NCBI GenBank assembly: GCA_964616545.1
Contig: CAZTUA010000020.1
Span: 1 to 42,520 of the forward strand
DNA from: JAQVEM01 sp964616545
GTDB taxonomy: Bacteria; Actinomycetota; Humimicrobiia; Humimicrobiales; Humimicrobiaceae
DNA length: 42,520 bases
Direction of reading: 5' to 3'
Shown: positions 1 to 8,612 of the stretch, piece after piece
Layout: the number at the start of each line of letters is the position of its first letter
How positions within the stretch are numbered: position 1 is the first letter of the stretch
Program-made: the position numbers and the translations under genes
Notes under the pieces: model-generated
What the model was told of the DNA's origin: nothing
Seen by the model: the letters and a program-made list of their open reading frames with translations, nothing else
The model's database searches: none

Positions 1-62
1 AAATAATTTATAGGAGAAGAAGAAATAATAATTAGAGCCTAAATTTTTCATGGAATAAAGCA

Positions 63-1028
63 TTAATTCTTTAATTCTTTAACAGCTATCCTTATAGCAC
101 CTTCCACAGGATTTTTTACCTGAGATATGAAATTAACTCCTGGAAAATCTTTTTTTATCTTATTAATTAAAATATTTTTAAAGTATCTTTCACATTTAAA
201 TAATCCGCCAACAAAAACAAGGTCAAAGACTTTATCTTTAAAACCAAGTCTATTTGCTACGCTATTAATAGAAATTACAGCCTCTTCAGCTTCTTCAGTA
301 AGTATATCAATGCTGACCTGGTCTCCCATTTCCGCAGTTCTACAAACTGTTTCAGCCAGTGCCCCGATTCTAACCTTAGGAGTAGACTCCTCATAAGCCC
401 ATATTGTTAGATCCATTATTTCTTTTAAATTTAAATCTTCCAGTATAGTTTTGGATAATAAACTTTCTTTTCCTCTTCCGTCATATGCTCTCATAACTGC
501 TTTTAAAGCTTTTAAGCCTACCTGATAGCCGCTACCTTCGTCACCAAGAATATAATCCCAGCCTGTTGTCTTAGACACAATGCCGCTTTCATTAATTCCA
601 AAACAACTGGCACCAGTTCCTGCAATAATTACTATTTTATTCTTGCTCTCGCTTCCCGCTTCCAATCCAATTCTTGTATCATTACATATTATAACTTTTT
701 TGGGGTTAAGATATCTGGCAAGTTCGTTATTAAATACAATTTTTCTATAGATTTCAGGGTCTTTACTGCTATTATTATAACCTGCAAAACCGAAACAAGA
801 ACTTATAAAATAAATATTTTCTGAAACTTTTATTTCTTTAATAGCATCAAATACAGCTTTATTTAGATTCTCTATTGCATCTTTTACATTAACACTTTTA
901 CAACTACTTGGACCTGAAATTGTTAAGGTTTCTTTTTCACAACTAATATGAGAAATCTTTACCTCTGTTTTTGACCCTCCTCCATCCACGCCTAAAATAT
1001 ATACCTCTTTTTCAGTTCTTACTATCAT
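63..1028 (-). CDS. BadF/BadG/BcrA/BcrD-family kinase (N-acetylglucosamine kinase-like)
   Basis: A 321-residue protein of the ASKHA sugar kinase/ATPase superfamily. The N-terminal phosphate-binding loop is DGGGSKT (residues 15-21), and further ATP-site motifs are NDTRIGLEAGS, AGTGASCFG and GDEGSGYQVG. A late VGGLFK segment matches the adenosine loop of this family. Members near this length are usually N-acetylglucosamine or related sugar kinases. The CoA-reductase activase subunits of the family carry an Fe-S cluster, and no matching cysteine pair is obvious here. ATG start with AAGGTGAG upstream. It is the last gene of the nine-gene sugar operon, 78 nt after the dehydrogenase, so it probably phosphorylates the imported sugar or a product of the upstream enzymes. 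The exact substrate is unknown. Confidence 0.85.
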   Translation of the reverse strand: MIVRTEKEVYILGVDGGGSKTEVKISHISCEKETLTISGPSSCKSVNVKDAIENLNKAVFDAIKEIKVSENIYFISSCFGFAGYNNSSKDPEIYRKIVFNNELARYLNPKKVIICNDTRIGLEAGSESKNKIVIIAGTGASCFGINESGIVSKTTGWDYILGDEGSGYQVGLKALKAVMRAYDGRGKESLLSKTILEDLNLKEIMDLTIWAYEESTPKVRIGALAETVCRTAEMGDQVSIDILTEEAEEAVISINSVANRLGFKDKVFDLVFVGGLFKCERYFKNILINKIKKDFPGVNFISQVKNPVEGAIRIAVKELKN

Positions 1029-1106
1029 TTAATTCTCACCTTTTTTATTATTCTATTTATATAAATCATTTTAATAAAAATTTTTCCTATATTTTAGAAA
1101 TAGATA

Positions 1107-2264
1107 TCAGTATTTGACTTTCTCCCAAAATTTATTTCTTGCACTGTTCGCTATTTTTTCACAAAGAATCAGCTCATTTAATCCGTCTTCAAAAGTTGGA
1201 AAATCAAATTTTGATTTTCCTGAGGTTAATATTTGATTATATACATTATCAAATAATTGCTTTAATGTATCAGGGAATCCTTCTGTATGACCTCCGGGAT
1301 AACTCGAATATTTCCTTACTGATTCATTCATTAAAGAAGGATCTTTCAACAGCAGTTCATTTTTAGAATCTCTTTTCCCTATCCACATCTGGTTGGGATT
1401 TTCACAATCCCAGGCAATTGATTTTTTTGTCCCATATATTTCTATAACCAATCTGTTTTTCCTGCCGGCTGAAACCTGACTAACTGTCATAGAACCATGT
1501 GCCCCATTATTAAAAAATAATAATACCGCAGCATAATCCTCTGTATCTATCCTTATATCTTTATACTCGGAAGATTTAAAAATTTTTCCTGTATATGTTT
1601 CAATAGATTTTAAGGGTTTTTTTCTTGTTTTGTAAAATGTATAAAAATCTGCACATACCTCTTCTATTTCTAATTTAGTAACATATTGAGCCAGATCGAG
1701 CCAATGGGAGCCTATGTCTGCCACAGCTCTCGAGTCTCCACTAAATTCCGGTTCCAATCTCCAGTTATAATCTGTCTGATAAAATAGCCAGTCCTGCAGG
1801 TATGACCCACTAACAAATATAATTTCCCCTAATTCTCCTGATTCTACCATAGCTTTCGCCTGCTGTATTAAAGGGTAAAATCTTAAATTAAAGTTCACTG
1901 CTGCTATAAGCCCTTTCTTTTTTGCAAGCTTTACTAGACTTCTTCCTTCTTCTAAATTAACAGCTAGTGGTTTCTCACATATAAGATGTTTGCCTGATTC
2001 TAATGCCTGTTTTGCCATCTGATAATGCAGATAATTAGGAGTACATATATGGACAACTTTTATAGTATTATCTTCCAGCAGTTCCCTGTAATCCCCATAA
2101 TATTTATTTATATATAACTGCCCAGCTTTTTCTTTAGCTATCTCTTCATTAACATCAGCTAATGCAGTTACTTCTACATACCCCAGGCGTCTTAAAGCTT
2201 CAATATGCGCAGGACCAATAAATCCAGATCCTATTACCCCTGTATTTACTTTTCTCATATTCAT
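1107..2264 (-). CDS. Gfo/Idh/MocA-family NAD(P)-dependent oxidoreductase
   Basis: An oxidoreductase of about 385 residues. A Rossmann fold begins almost at the N-terminus (TGVIGSGFIGPAH), followed by the family signature CEKPLA and then the alpha/beta substrate domain. Such enzymes oxidise or reduce a hydroxyl of sugars or cyclitols (inositol dehydrogenase and glucose-fructose oxidoreductase types). The frame is open to a GTG at 2285, but AGAGGA sits 6 nt before the ATG at 2264 and AAGG 6 nt before an ATG at 2258. One of these ATGs is therefore preferred, and both keep the whole nucleotide-binding fold. It lies 38 nt after the TIM-barrel gene. It is a paralogue of the dehydrogenase at 8613-9785: both carry a YLQDW segment at the same place. 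Substrate not determinable. Confidence 0.9.
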   Translation of the reverse strand: MNMRKVNTGVIGSGFIGPAHIEALRRLGYVEVTALADVNEEIAKEKAGQLYINKYYGDYRELLEDNTIKVVHICTPNYLHYQMAKQALESGKHLICEKPLAVNLEEGRSLVKLAKKKGLIAAVNFNLRFYPLIQQAKAMVESGELGEIIFVSGSYLQDWLFYQTDYNWRLEPEFSGDSRAVADIGSHWLDLAQYVTKLEIEEVCADFYTFYKTRKKPLKSIETYTGKIFKSSEYKDIRIDTEDYAAVLLFFNNGAHGSMTVSQVSAGRKNRLVIEIYGTKKSIAWDCENPNQMWIGKRDSKNELLLKDPSLMNESVRKYSSYPGGHTEGFPDTLKQLFDNVYNQILTSGKSKFDFPTFEDGLNELILCEKIANSARNKFWEKVKY

Positions 2265-2302
2265 CCTTAATCCTCTTATTATCACATTTTTCGGTTCTAC
2301 TT

Positions 2303-3277
2303 TTATGCCCAGTAAATTTCAGCAGGTTTTTCTTTAATAACTACTTCCTTTAAAAACTTAACAGTCTTTCTCATTCCTTCTTCTCCTGACATTAGAGCAT
2401 CCTCATATTCAATGCTTAAAATATAGTCATAACCTTCTTTTATGAGCTGAGATATAAATTTTTTCCACCAATCATAACTATTTCCATAGCCAACAATCCT
2501 AAATAACCATGATCTATTTTTTATATCTGTAAATGGCTTGGTATCCAGAACGCCGTTAAATGCAGTATTGTATTCATCAATCTTTATATCTTTTGCATGT
2601 ATATGGAATAAAGCTTCTGCTTCAGATATCTTTTTCATAGAAGCAATCGGGTCAATACCCTGCCAGAAAAGGTGGCTTGGGTCAAAATTAGCTCCAATTA
2701 CGTCACCCACATTCTCTCTTAATCTTAATAATGTTTCAGTATTATAGACTGCAAATCCGGGATGCATTTCAAAAGCTAATTTAACTTTATGATCCTCCGC
2801 AAATTTTCCTGTTTCCTTCCAGTATGGGATTACCTTTTCTTTCCACTGCCATTTTAAAATTTTAGAGAAATCATCTGGCCAGGCACATGTTACCCAATTA
2901 GGAAATCTATCGTTATCTGAACTGCCGGGGCATCCTGAAAATAATGTGATAGTTGAAACATCCAGTTTTTGAGCCAGAAGTATTGCATCTCTAATTTTTT
3001 TATCATGTTCTACAGCAATAGACCTGTCAGGGTGGAGTGGATTTCCATGAACGGCAAGGGCGCTAATCATTAATCCTCTTTTCTCGACCGCATTTTTATA
3101 CAATCTTGTCTTATTGTTATCATTTAATAATTCTGAAGTATTGCAGTGAACGTCACCCGGATAATTTCCTGCGCCAATCTCTACTGCTTCAAGCCCGAGT
3201 TCTTTAACTTTATCCAGCATTTCTTCAAAAACAGGATGTGATTTATAAAAAACAGCTGTCAGTACACCCAGTTTCAT
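2303..3277 (-). CDS. Sugar phosphate isomerase/epimerase-type TIM-barrel protein
   Basis: A 324-residue member of the xylose isomerase-like TIM-barrel (AP_endonuc_2) superfamily. Putative metal ligands appear in order on the barrel strands: FEMHPG (Glu), NFDPSHLFW (Asp, His), HIHAKD (His) and SIEYED (Glu). These residues bind a divalent metal in inosose dehydratase, tagatose epimerase and related enzymes. ATG start with GAGAGAGG upstream. It lies between the permease and a Gfo/Idh/MocA dehydrogenase. This pairing is typical of pathways in which a sugar or cyclitol is oxidised to a keto form and then isomerised, epimerised or dehydrated. It could be a 3-keto-sugar isomerase or an inosose-type dehydratase; the sequence alone does not decide. 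Confidence 0.85.
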   Translation of the reverse strand: MKLGVLTAVFYKSHPVFEEMLDKVKELGLEAVEIGAGNYPGDVHCNTSELLNDNNKTRLYKNAVEKRGLMISALAVHGNPLHPDRSIAVEHDKKIRDAILLAQKLDVSTITLFSGCPGSSDNDRFPNWVTCAWPDDFSKILKWQWKEKVIPYWKETGKFAEDHKVKLAFEMHPGFAVYNTETLLRLRENVGDVIGANFDPSHLFWQGIDPIASMKKISEAEALFHIHAKDIKIDEYNTAFNGVLDTKPFTDIKNRSWLFRIVGYGNSYDWWKKFISQLIKEGYDYILSIEYEDALMSGEEGMRKTVKFLKEVVIKEKPAEIYWA

Positions 3278-3354
3278 TTGAACCTCTCTCGTATAATAAG
3301 ATAATAAATTTATTAATAATATTTATAAACTTATCCTTAAAGCTTATTACCAAA

Positions 3355-4335
3355 TTAACTTTCGCCTTCCTTGCCGGCAAAAATAACTGCAACTATTATT
3401 ACAATACCTCTTACGAGCATCTGCCAGTGTGTACTATACCCGAGAAGTATGAGTCCATTATTTAAAGTACCAATAACCAGAGCTCCAAGGAGGGTACCTA
3501 CAACAGAACCTCTTCCTCCAAATAAACTTGTACCTCCAAGTATTACCGCTGCAATTGCATTCAATTCAAATCCTTCTCCAATATTAGGTCTTGCAGCGTG
3601 CATTCTGGAAGATAAGATAATTCCTGCCAGCGCTGACAGTATGCCGGTTATTACAAAAGCCCATATGATAACCCTGTCTGTTTTAACTCCAGTAAATTTT
3701 GCAGCCTGTATGTTCCCCCCGGTAGCATAAAGATATCTGCCCAGAGTGCCATATTTTAGTAAAATAAATGTGAATATAACAACTAGCACTGTCCATACAA
3801 TAGATACGGGAACCACCCCAGCTATATTACCATCCCCAAAAAATCTCCAATACCTTGTGTTGTAAATCTGCACTGCTAGAGTCCCGGTAATTATCATGGC
3901 AACTCCTCTTATCGCACCCATCATACCAAGAGTCACTAAAAAAGAAGGAATCTTTGCTTTGGTGACAAGCGAACCATTTATTAGCCCTATTAAAGCACCG
4001 GTAGCTAACCCTGCTAAAACTCCCAGTATTATATTATTTGTTGCTTGAATAGTTAAAGCTGTCGACATTGATCCCATAGCCAGAGTCGATCCAACCGAAA
4101 GATCTATATTAGCTGAGATAATAACTAGAGTCATGCCTGCAGCAATTATTGAGATATAAGCTGTTTGCCTTCCTACATTAAGAATATTCTGAAAAGTCAA
4201 AAAGTTAGGAGCAGTAAGACCAAATATAGCGACTACTAATACTAGTGAAACAAGTACAATATTTTTTCTTATGATCCTTAAAACTTTTTGTTTTGCAGTC
4301 AAATCCACACTATACGTCACTTTATCTTCAACCAT
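3355..4335 (-). CDS. ABC transporter permease, RbsC/ribose family
   Basis: A 326-residue integral membrane protein with about eight to ten hydrophobic segments. The C-terminal half carries the hallmark of RbsC-type monosaccharide permeases, from GFELNAIAAVILGG through SLFGGRGSVVGTLLGA. This is the BPD_transp_2 family, which forms the channel for a sugar delivered by a periplasmic-type binding protein. ATG start with GGAGG 7 nt upstream. It follows the double ATPase gene by 31 nt, and the binding protein lies upstream, so the whole importer is encoded here. There is one permease gene, so the complex is probably a permease homodimer with one double ATPase. Confidence 0.93.
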   Translation of the reverse strand: MVEDKVTYSVDLTAKQKVLRIIRKNIVLVSLVLVVAIFGLTAPNFLTFQNILNVGRQTAYISIIAAGMTLVIISANIDLSVGSTLAMGSMSTALTIQATNNIILGVLAGLATGALIGLINGSLVTKAKIPSFLVTLGMMGAIRGVAMIITGTLAVQIYNTRYWRFFGDGNIAGVVPVSIVWTVLVVIFTFILLKYGTLGRYLYATGGNIQAAKFTGVKTDRVIIWAFVITGILSALAGIILSSRMHAARPNIGEGFELNAIAAVILGGTSLFGGRGSVVGTLLGALVIGTLNNGLILLGYSTHWQMLVRGIVIIVAVIFAGKEGES

Positions 4336-4366
4336 GAATAACCTCCATAAATAAATTAATTTATTT

Positions 4367-5908
4367 TCAGGCTATACCCTGAACTGATTTTATTAAAATT
4401 GCTTCCTTAATAGGGGGTGTATTAGAAAATTCTTTGAATATCTCACCTTTGTATAATACAATTATTCTATCTGCCAATTGTCTAATTTCACTTAGCTCAG
4501 ATGAAAACAATATAACGCTGCAATCATAGGAACTAACAAGATCTGATATTATATTTCTTAATTCAGCTTTAGCCCTGACATCAATCCCAACTGTCGGCTC
4601 ATCAAGTATTAAAATTTTAGGGCTTTCCATCAGCCACTTTCCAAGAACTACTTTTTGTTGATTACCCCCACTTAAAAAAGCTGTTTCCTGCTTCATGTTT
4701 GGAGTTTTTATAGATAGCTTTTTTATTTGATCACGAGCTCTTTTCGAAGAATTAATCCCACTCACGAAACCAGCTTTTGAGATATTCTTTACAATTGGAA
4801 GGGTAAGGTTAGATTCTACCGTTTGACTGAGTATCAGTCCCTCATTTCTTCTATCCTCCGGAACGAGGAATATTCCTGCATTAATAGCATCGGACGGGGT
4901 TTTAATTGTTAGTTTCTTCCCGACCCTGTAAATTTCACCTTCATTTGCTTTAACTATTCCAAAAAGCGCTTTTGCTATTTCACTTTTACCACTGCCCATA
5001 AGACCTGTAATCCCTAATATCTCACCAGGCCTGATACTAAAACTAACATTATTAACTTTTGGTTTTACAACCAATCCTTTGACTTTTAAAAAATCCTCTA
5101 ATTTTTTCTTTTTGTTTGAAACCACTTCATGATGGTATACCGTTTCGAGGATTTTCCCTGTCATCATTTCTACGAGCTCTTCCATTCTTAACTCGTTAAT
5201 ATCTTTAGTAGCTACTCTTAAACCATCCTTCAAAACAGTAACTCTATCACATACATTAAAAATTTCTCTTAGTCTGTGAGAAATATATATAATAGAAACA
5301 CCCCTGTTCTTTAAATTGTCAATTATTTTATAAAGAGTTTCTTCCTCTGTTTTAGTTAATGAAGAAGTTGGTTCATCCATTACAATAATCTTTGCATTCT
5401 GTGCCAGTACTTTTAAAATCTCTACCATCTGAGAGCAGCCTCTATTCAGGTTCCCTACAATTTCTTTTGGATTTAAAACAATATTATATTTATCCATAAG
5501 CTCTTTCGAATTCTTATATATAGAGTTATCATCCATAAACATTTTTAATTTTCTTCTGGTCTCTATACCTAAATAAATATTTTGAGCCACATTCAATTGT
5601 GTTATAAGACTCAGTTCCTGAAAGATCATACCAATTCCATAGTTATGAGCATCTTCAGGTTTCCTGATATCAACCTTCTCTCCACCAATAAACATTTCTC
5701 CGCTATCCTTTGTATATACGCCCATTAAAATTTTTACCAGTGTTGATTTTCCAGCACCATTTTCACCAACCATTCCATGCACTTCTCCTTTTCTTAATTT
5801 AAAATCAACCCCTTTAAGTGCTTTTACACCTGGAAATTTTTTTTCAATTTCCCTCATCTCTAAAACATATTTATCATTGTTTACTTTTATATTATCCAGT
5901 TTTAGCAT
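4367..5908 (-). CDS. Sugar ABC transporter ATP-binding protein, RbsA/MglA type (two fused ATPase domains)
   Basis: Energy-coupling subunit of the sugar importer, about 513 residues with two ABC domains. Domain 1 has Walker A GENGAGKST (residues 51-59, counted from the upstream ATG at 5917), a degenerate signature (LNRGCSQMVE) and Walker B IIVMDEPTSS. Domain 2 has a canonical-looking Walker A GLMGSGKS (305-312), signature LSGGNQQK and Walker B ILILDEPTVGID. In known RbsA proteins the second Walker A usually lacks the lysine (GxxGAGRTE), so the retained Lys is unusual. The ATG at 5908 has AGAGG 9 nt upstream, while the ATG at 5917 abuts the same motif, so 5908 is preferred. It lies 31 nt before the permease and 389 nt after the binding protein, with a hairpin in that gap. 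Confidence 0.93.
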   Translation of the reverse strand: MLKLDNIKVNNDKYVLEMREIEKKFPGVKALKGVDFKLRKGEVHGMVGENGAGKSTLVKILMGVYTKDSGEMFIGGEKVDIRKPEDAHNYGIGMIFQELSLITQLNVAQNIYLGIETRRKLKMFMDDNSIYKNSKELMDKYNIVLNPKEIVGNLNRGCSQMVEILKVLAQNAKIIVMDEPTSSLTKTEEETLYKIIDNLKNRGVSIIYISHRLREIFNVCDRVTVLKDGLRVATKDINELRMEELVEMMTGKILETVYHHEVVSNKKKKLEDFLKVKGLVVKPKVNNVSFSIRPGEILGITGLMGSGKSEIAKALFGIVKANEGEIYRVGKKLTIKTPSDAINAGIFLVPEDRRNEGLILSQTVESNLTLPIVKNISKAGFVSGINSSKRARDQIKKLSIKTPNMKQETAFLSGGNQQKVVLGKWLMESPKILILDEPTVGIDVRAKAELRNIISDLVSSYDCSVILFSSELSEIRQLADRIIVLYKGEIFKEFSNTPPIKEAILIKSVQGIA

Positions 5909-5917
5909 ATCCAACAT

Positions 5918-6297
5918 CCTCTTTAATAAGTTGCCTATTTAATTAAGATCTTTATATTTTAATATCCCATCCTTTAAGTTACTAAAATATTAATAGAGTG
6001 GAGTCTTTTATCCAAAAAGTTATTATTCCATCAGCATTTTAATTTATATTTCTCTATCTTTTTATTCACTCTACCTCTTGAGTATTCTAAATAAACCATC
6101 GAGTTTTTTAGAGATATCTTTAATTATTTTATTGTTTAAAATCTATAATTGTTATGTTCAAATATTATTATTATAATTAATAAATAGGTTGCTTTTTTAG
6201 CATCCTTCTCAGTGGCAGCAGATTTTCTAAAATCTGCTGCCACTCCCTACAAGTATCAATAACAAAAATACCTGTAATTATTCACTATCACTATCAA
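5918..6297. other. 380-bp intercistronic gap between binding-protein and ATPase genes
   Basis: This gap is far longer than the others in the operon (31-121 nt). Apart from the hairpin at 6211-6244 and the Shine-Dalgarno before the ATPase it is very A/T-rich, with no ORF of note and no convincing promoter. It looks like a long untranslated spacer between a highly expressed and a less expressed cistron. Confidence 0.5.
6211..6244. repeat. Perfect 16-bp inverted repeat (intercistronic hairpin)
   Basis: AGTGGCAGCAGATTTT (6211-6226) and AAAATCTGCTGCCACT (6229-6244) are exact reverse complements separated by CT. As RNA this gives a very stable stem-loop starting 54 nt after the binding-protein stop codon. 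No T-run follows directly on either strand, so it is not a standard intrinsic terminator. Hairpins at this position in sugar and maltose-type operons are known to block 3' exonucleases and raise binding-protein expression above that of the membrane subunits. That role is inferred here. Confidence 0.8.
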
Positions 6298-7614
6298 TTA
6301 TTCGTAGTATGCTTTCAGATCAGCAGGTGCTTCTCTCTGCAGTATAAATTCAAATGCTTCTAAAACATTATCTTTATTAACTGCATATCCCGGTACTGCA
6401 ATAAATGGCGGAACCTCTTCTCCTATTAGTGCTTTTATCCCGCTTACAGCTTCGGCTACACCCTGAGCAAAAGGATCCTGGGATCCCAGACCTTTAAGAA
6501 AGCCATCAGAAGCTATCTCAAGAGCTGCAGCTTCGCTTAAGTCACTTGTGGTTATCACAAACGATTCAGGATCCATTCCTAATGCTCTGCATGCATCTGA
6601 AATTCCAGACGCGGGAGCATTCCATACTGCGAAGAACCCATCTAGGTCAGGATTTGCAGTTAATGTGCCCTCTGCAGTTGCATAAGAAGAACCTATAATA
6701 TCTGCAATGTCAAAATCAACTTTTACAGATGTGTCAATCCATGGATAATATTCTGCAACTCTAGCTTCAAATCCAAGCGCTCTTTCTTCCGTAACTGCGT
6801 GAAGGAAGTTGAGTCTCATTACACCAACTTTTGCCTCGGTCAGGCCTATTGTATTAGCAAAATAATCAGCCATAATATCTGCTGCAGCGGTACCATTACC
6901 ACGGCTACTTGCTGCAACTGCTGTTACATAATCACCATCAGCGTAGCTTAGGCCGTCAGGAACCATGTCTATAACAACAAATTTTATTCCTGCATCAACT
7001 ACTTCCCTGTACACCGGACCTTCAACAGTCTGGTCAACCGGGATACTTAACAGTAAATCCGGCTTTAACTGTATAACTGTTTCCAGATTTTCCTGTTGTA
7101 ATGCTGCCTTCCATTCTCCTCCCGTAACTGAAACTATATCGATCCCAAAAGCTTCCAGCACCATTGTCATACCGGCTATTTGTAATTGGGGCCAATCATC
7201 ATCAAGACCGTGCATTGCTATTGCAGCTGTCATCCCATCAACCTGGCTTACTATATCTTCAGGAGCATCTATACTACCAGCTCTGGCCATATCAATATAA
7301 TCCTGTATGCTTAATCCACCTAAAGATATATCTGCAGGTAGAGCTGCTGCGTCACCCTCTGGACCTACATCATCGGTTCTTGGGTGAACAGTGCCAGATA
7401 GAACAATATCATCTGCATTGGGAATTAAAGCCATTTTTTCTTCTGAAGGTGCTTCCTCTTCTACTACTTCTGGTTCTTCTACTTCTTCCACAGGTGCTTC
7501 CTCTTCTACTACTGAAGGTACTTCTTCTTCTACTTTACACCCTATTAACGAGAAGCTACCCATCATTGCTATGCTTATTATTGTCGCTAATAAAATTATT
7601 AGCTTCTTCTTCAT
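6298..7614 (-). CDS. Sugar ABC transporter substrate-binding lipoprotein (Peripla_BP_4-like)
   Basis: A 438-residue exported binding protein. It has a basic start, a hydrophobic core and the lipobox LIGC with the acylated Cys at 26. An acidic Glu/Val/Pro linker to about residue 60 tethers the domain to the membrane. From about 128 to 432 the sequence fits the ribose-type (class B) binding fold, including PDLLLSIPVD, GDYVT, a WNAP segment and VPPFIAV. ATG start with a strong AAGGAGGG. Transcribed just before the ATPase and permease genes, it is the receptor of this importer. Residues 128-432 align by eye with residues 364-660 of the operon's own regulator (9872-11875), so receptor and regulator share a ligand-binding ancestor. 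The sugar bound is unknown. Confidence 0.93.
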   Translation of the reverse strand: MKKKLIILLATIISIAMMGSFSLIGCKVEEEVPSVVEEEAPVEEVEEPEVVEEEAPSEEKMALIPNADDIVLSGTVHPRTDDVGPEGDAAALPADISLGGLSIQDYIDMARAGSIDAPEDIVSQVDGMTAAIAMHGLDDDWPQLQIAGMTMVLEAFGIDIVSVTGGEWKAALQQENLETVIQLKPDLLLSIPVDQTVEGPVYREVVDAGIKFVVIDMVPDGLSYADGDYVTAVAASSRGNGTAAADIMADYFANTIGLTEAKVGVMRLNFLHAVTEERALGFEARVAEYYPWIDTSVKVDFDIADIIGSSYATAEGTLTANPDLDGFFAVWNAPASGISDACRALGMDPESFVITTSDLSEAAALEIASDGFLKGLGSQDPFAQGVAEAVSGIKALIGEEVPPFIAVPGYAVNKDNVLEAFEFILQREAPADLKAYYE

Positions 7615-7735
7615 TTCATACCCTCCTTTAATAATTTACTCTAAGTATTCAGCTACTATCTTTTACATTTTAAAAATTATCCCTGATAAAAATCACCTCC
7701 ATTCATAAATAAGTTTCTACAATTTATTTTAGTTT

Positions 7736-8548
7736 TTACTTAAGGTAATTTGACAGATAATTATATGATAAGCCCGCTGCTTTTGCAGGATCACCTTCGT
7801 AACCATCTGCTTCTACAGTTATTTCACCTTCAAAACCATTTTCAGATAATATATTTATAATTTTCCCAAAATCAATATTTCCTTCTCCAAGAGGTAAAAA
7901 TCTCCCGGAGTCGTAATCTTTTAAATGGATATAATTAATTCTGTTTACATATTTTTCTACTATATCAACTGAACTCCCTCCACCAGCCTCGATATGAGCT
8001 GTATCCGGACAAAAATTGATATCTGTAACGGGCATCAACTTATCAAGCTGATCGGGGCCCTGAACTATTGTTCCCAGATGGGGATGATAATTGGCTGTAA
8101 GATTATATTTACGGGAAATATTAATAACCTCATTAAGTCTCTGCCCCAAAATATAGTAATCTTCTTTCTTTACCCCTTCAGACCTTATTGCTCCTCCTCC
8201 CACAACCAGGTGTTTGGCGCCAAATTCGGATGCTGTTTCAGCGACTTTCTCTATTTTATAAAATTCTTCTTTTATGATTTCATCATAGATAAAATTAGCA
8301 CCTGAATATACAGCAAGCAAAGTAATATTATTCGAGTTCAACAGCTCTTTAAATTCTTCCTTACTTTGAGCATATTCTATTAGATTTCCATCAAATATCT
8401 CTATCATTTCATATCCTGCTTTAGATATAGCCGATACAGCTTCTTTTGTTGATCCAGTAGATAAGTAAAATAAATCTTTTACACAAGTTACCCCTGCAGG
8501 ATGGCCCACTACACCACCCCATGCATTTGTCATATAAGCTATCTTCAT
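7736..8548 (-). CDS. IolE-like sugar phosphate isomerase/epimerase (TIM barrel)
   Basis: A 270-residue xylose isomerase-like TIM-barrel protein. Candidate metal and substrate residues lie in NYHPHLG, FCPDTAHIEAGG, YIHLKDYD, the PLGEGNIDF loop and TVEADG. The PLGEG-(N/D)-(I/V)-DF loop is typical of inosose dehydratase (IolE) and hydroxypyruvate isomerase relatives. It follows the dehydrogenase gene by 64 nt and precedes the binding-protein gene by 121 nt. Together with the second TIM-barrel gene at 2303-3277 the operon has two dehydrogenase/isomerase pairs, which suggests two successive oxidation-isomerisation steps or two related substrates. It differs clearly in length and motifs from the 324-residue paralogue. 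Substrate unknown. Confidence 0.85.
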   Translation of the reverse strand: MKIAYMTNAWGGVVGHPAGVTCVKDLFYLSTGSTKEAVSAISKAGYEMIEIFDGNLIEYAQSKEEFKELLNSNNITLLAVYSGANFIYDEIIKEEFYKIEKVAETASEFGAKHLVVGGGAIRSEGVKKEDYYILGQRLNEVINISRKYNLTANYHPHLGTIVQGPDQLDKLMPVTDINFCPDTAHIEAGGGSSVDIVEKYVNRINYIHLKDYDSGRFLPLGEGNIDFGKIINILSENGFEGEITVEADGYEGDPAKAAGLSYNYLSNYLK

Positions 8549-8612
8549 TCTTTTATATATCCTTTCCTATTTTTTTAAATATTAAAATTTTTAAAATCAT
8601 TTAAGGTTCCTA

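Noticed and set aside
7164..7631. Long antisense frames opposite the binding-lipoprotein gene (also 6965-7300 and 7391-7708), Leu- or Ser-rich
   Set aside because: They are mirror images of the signal peptide and acidic Glu/Val linker codons; no Shine-Dalgarno, no family resemblance.
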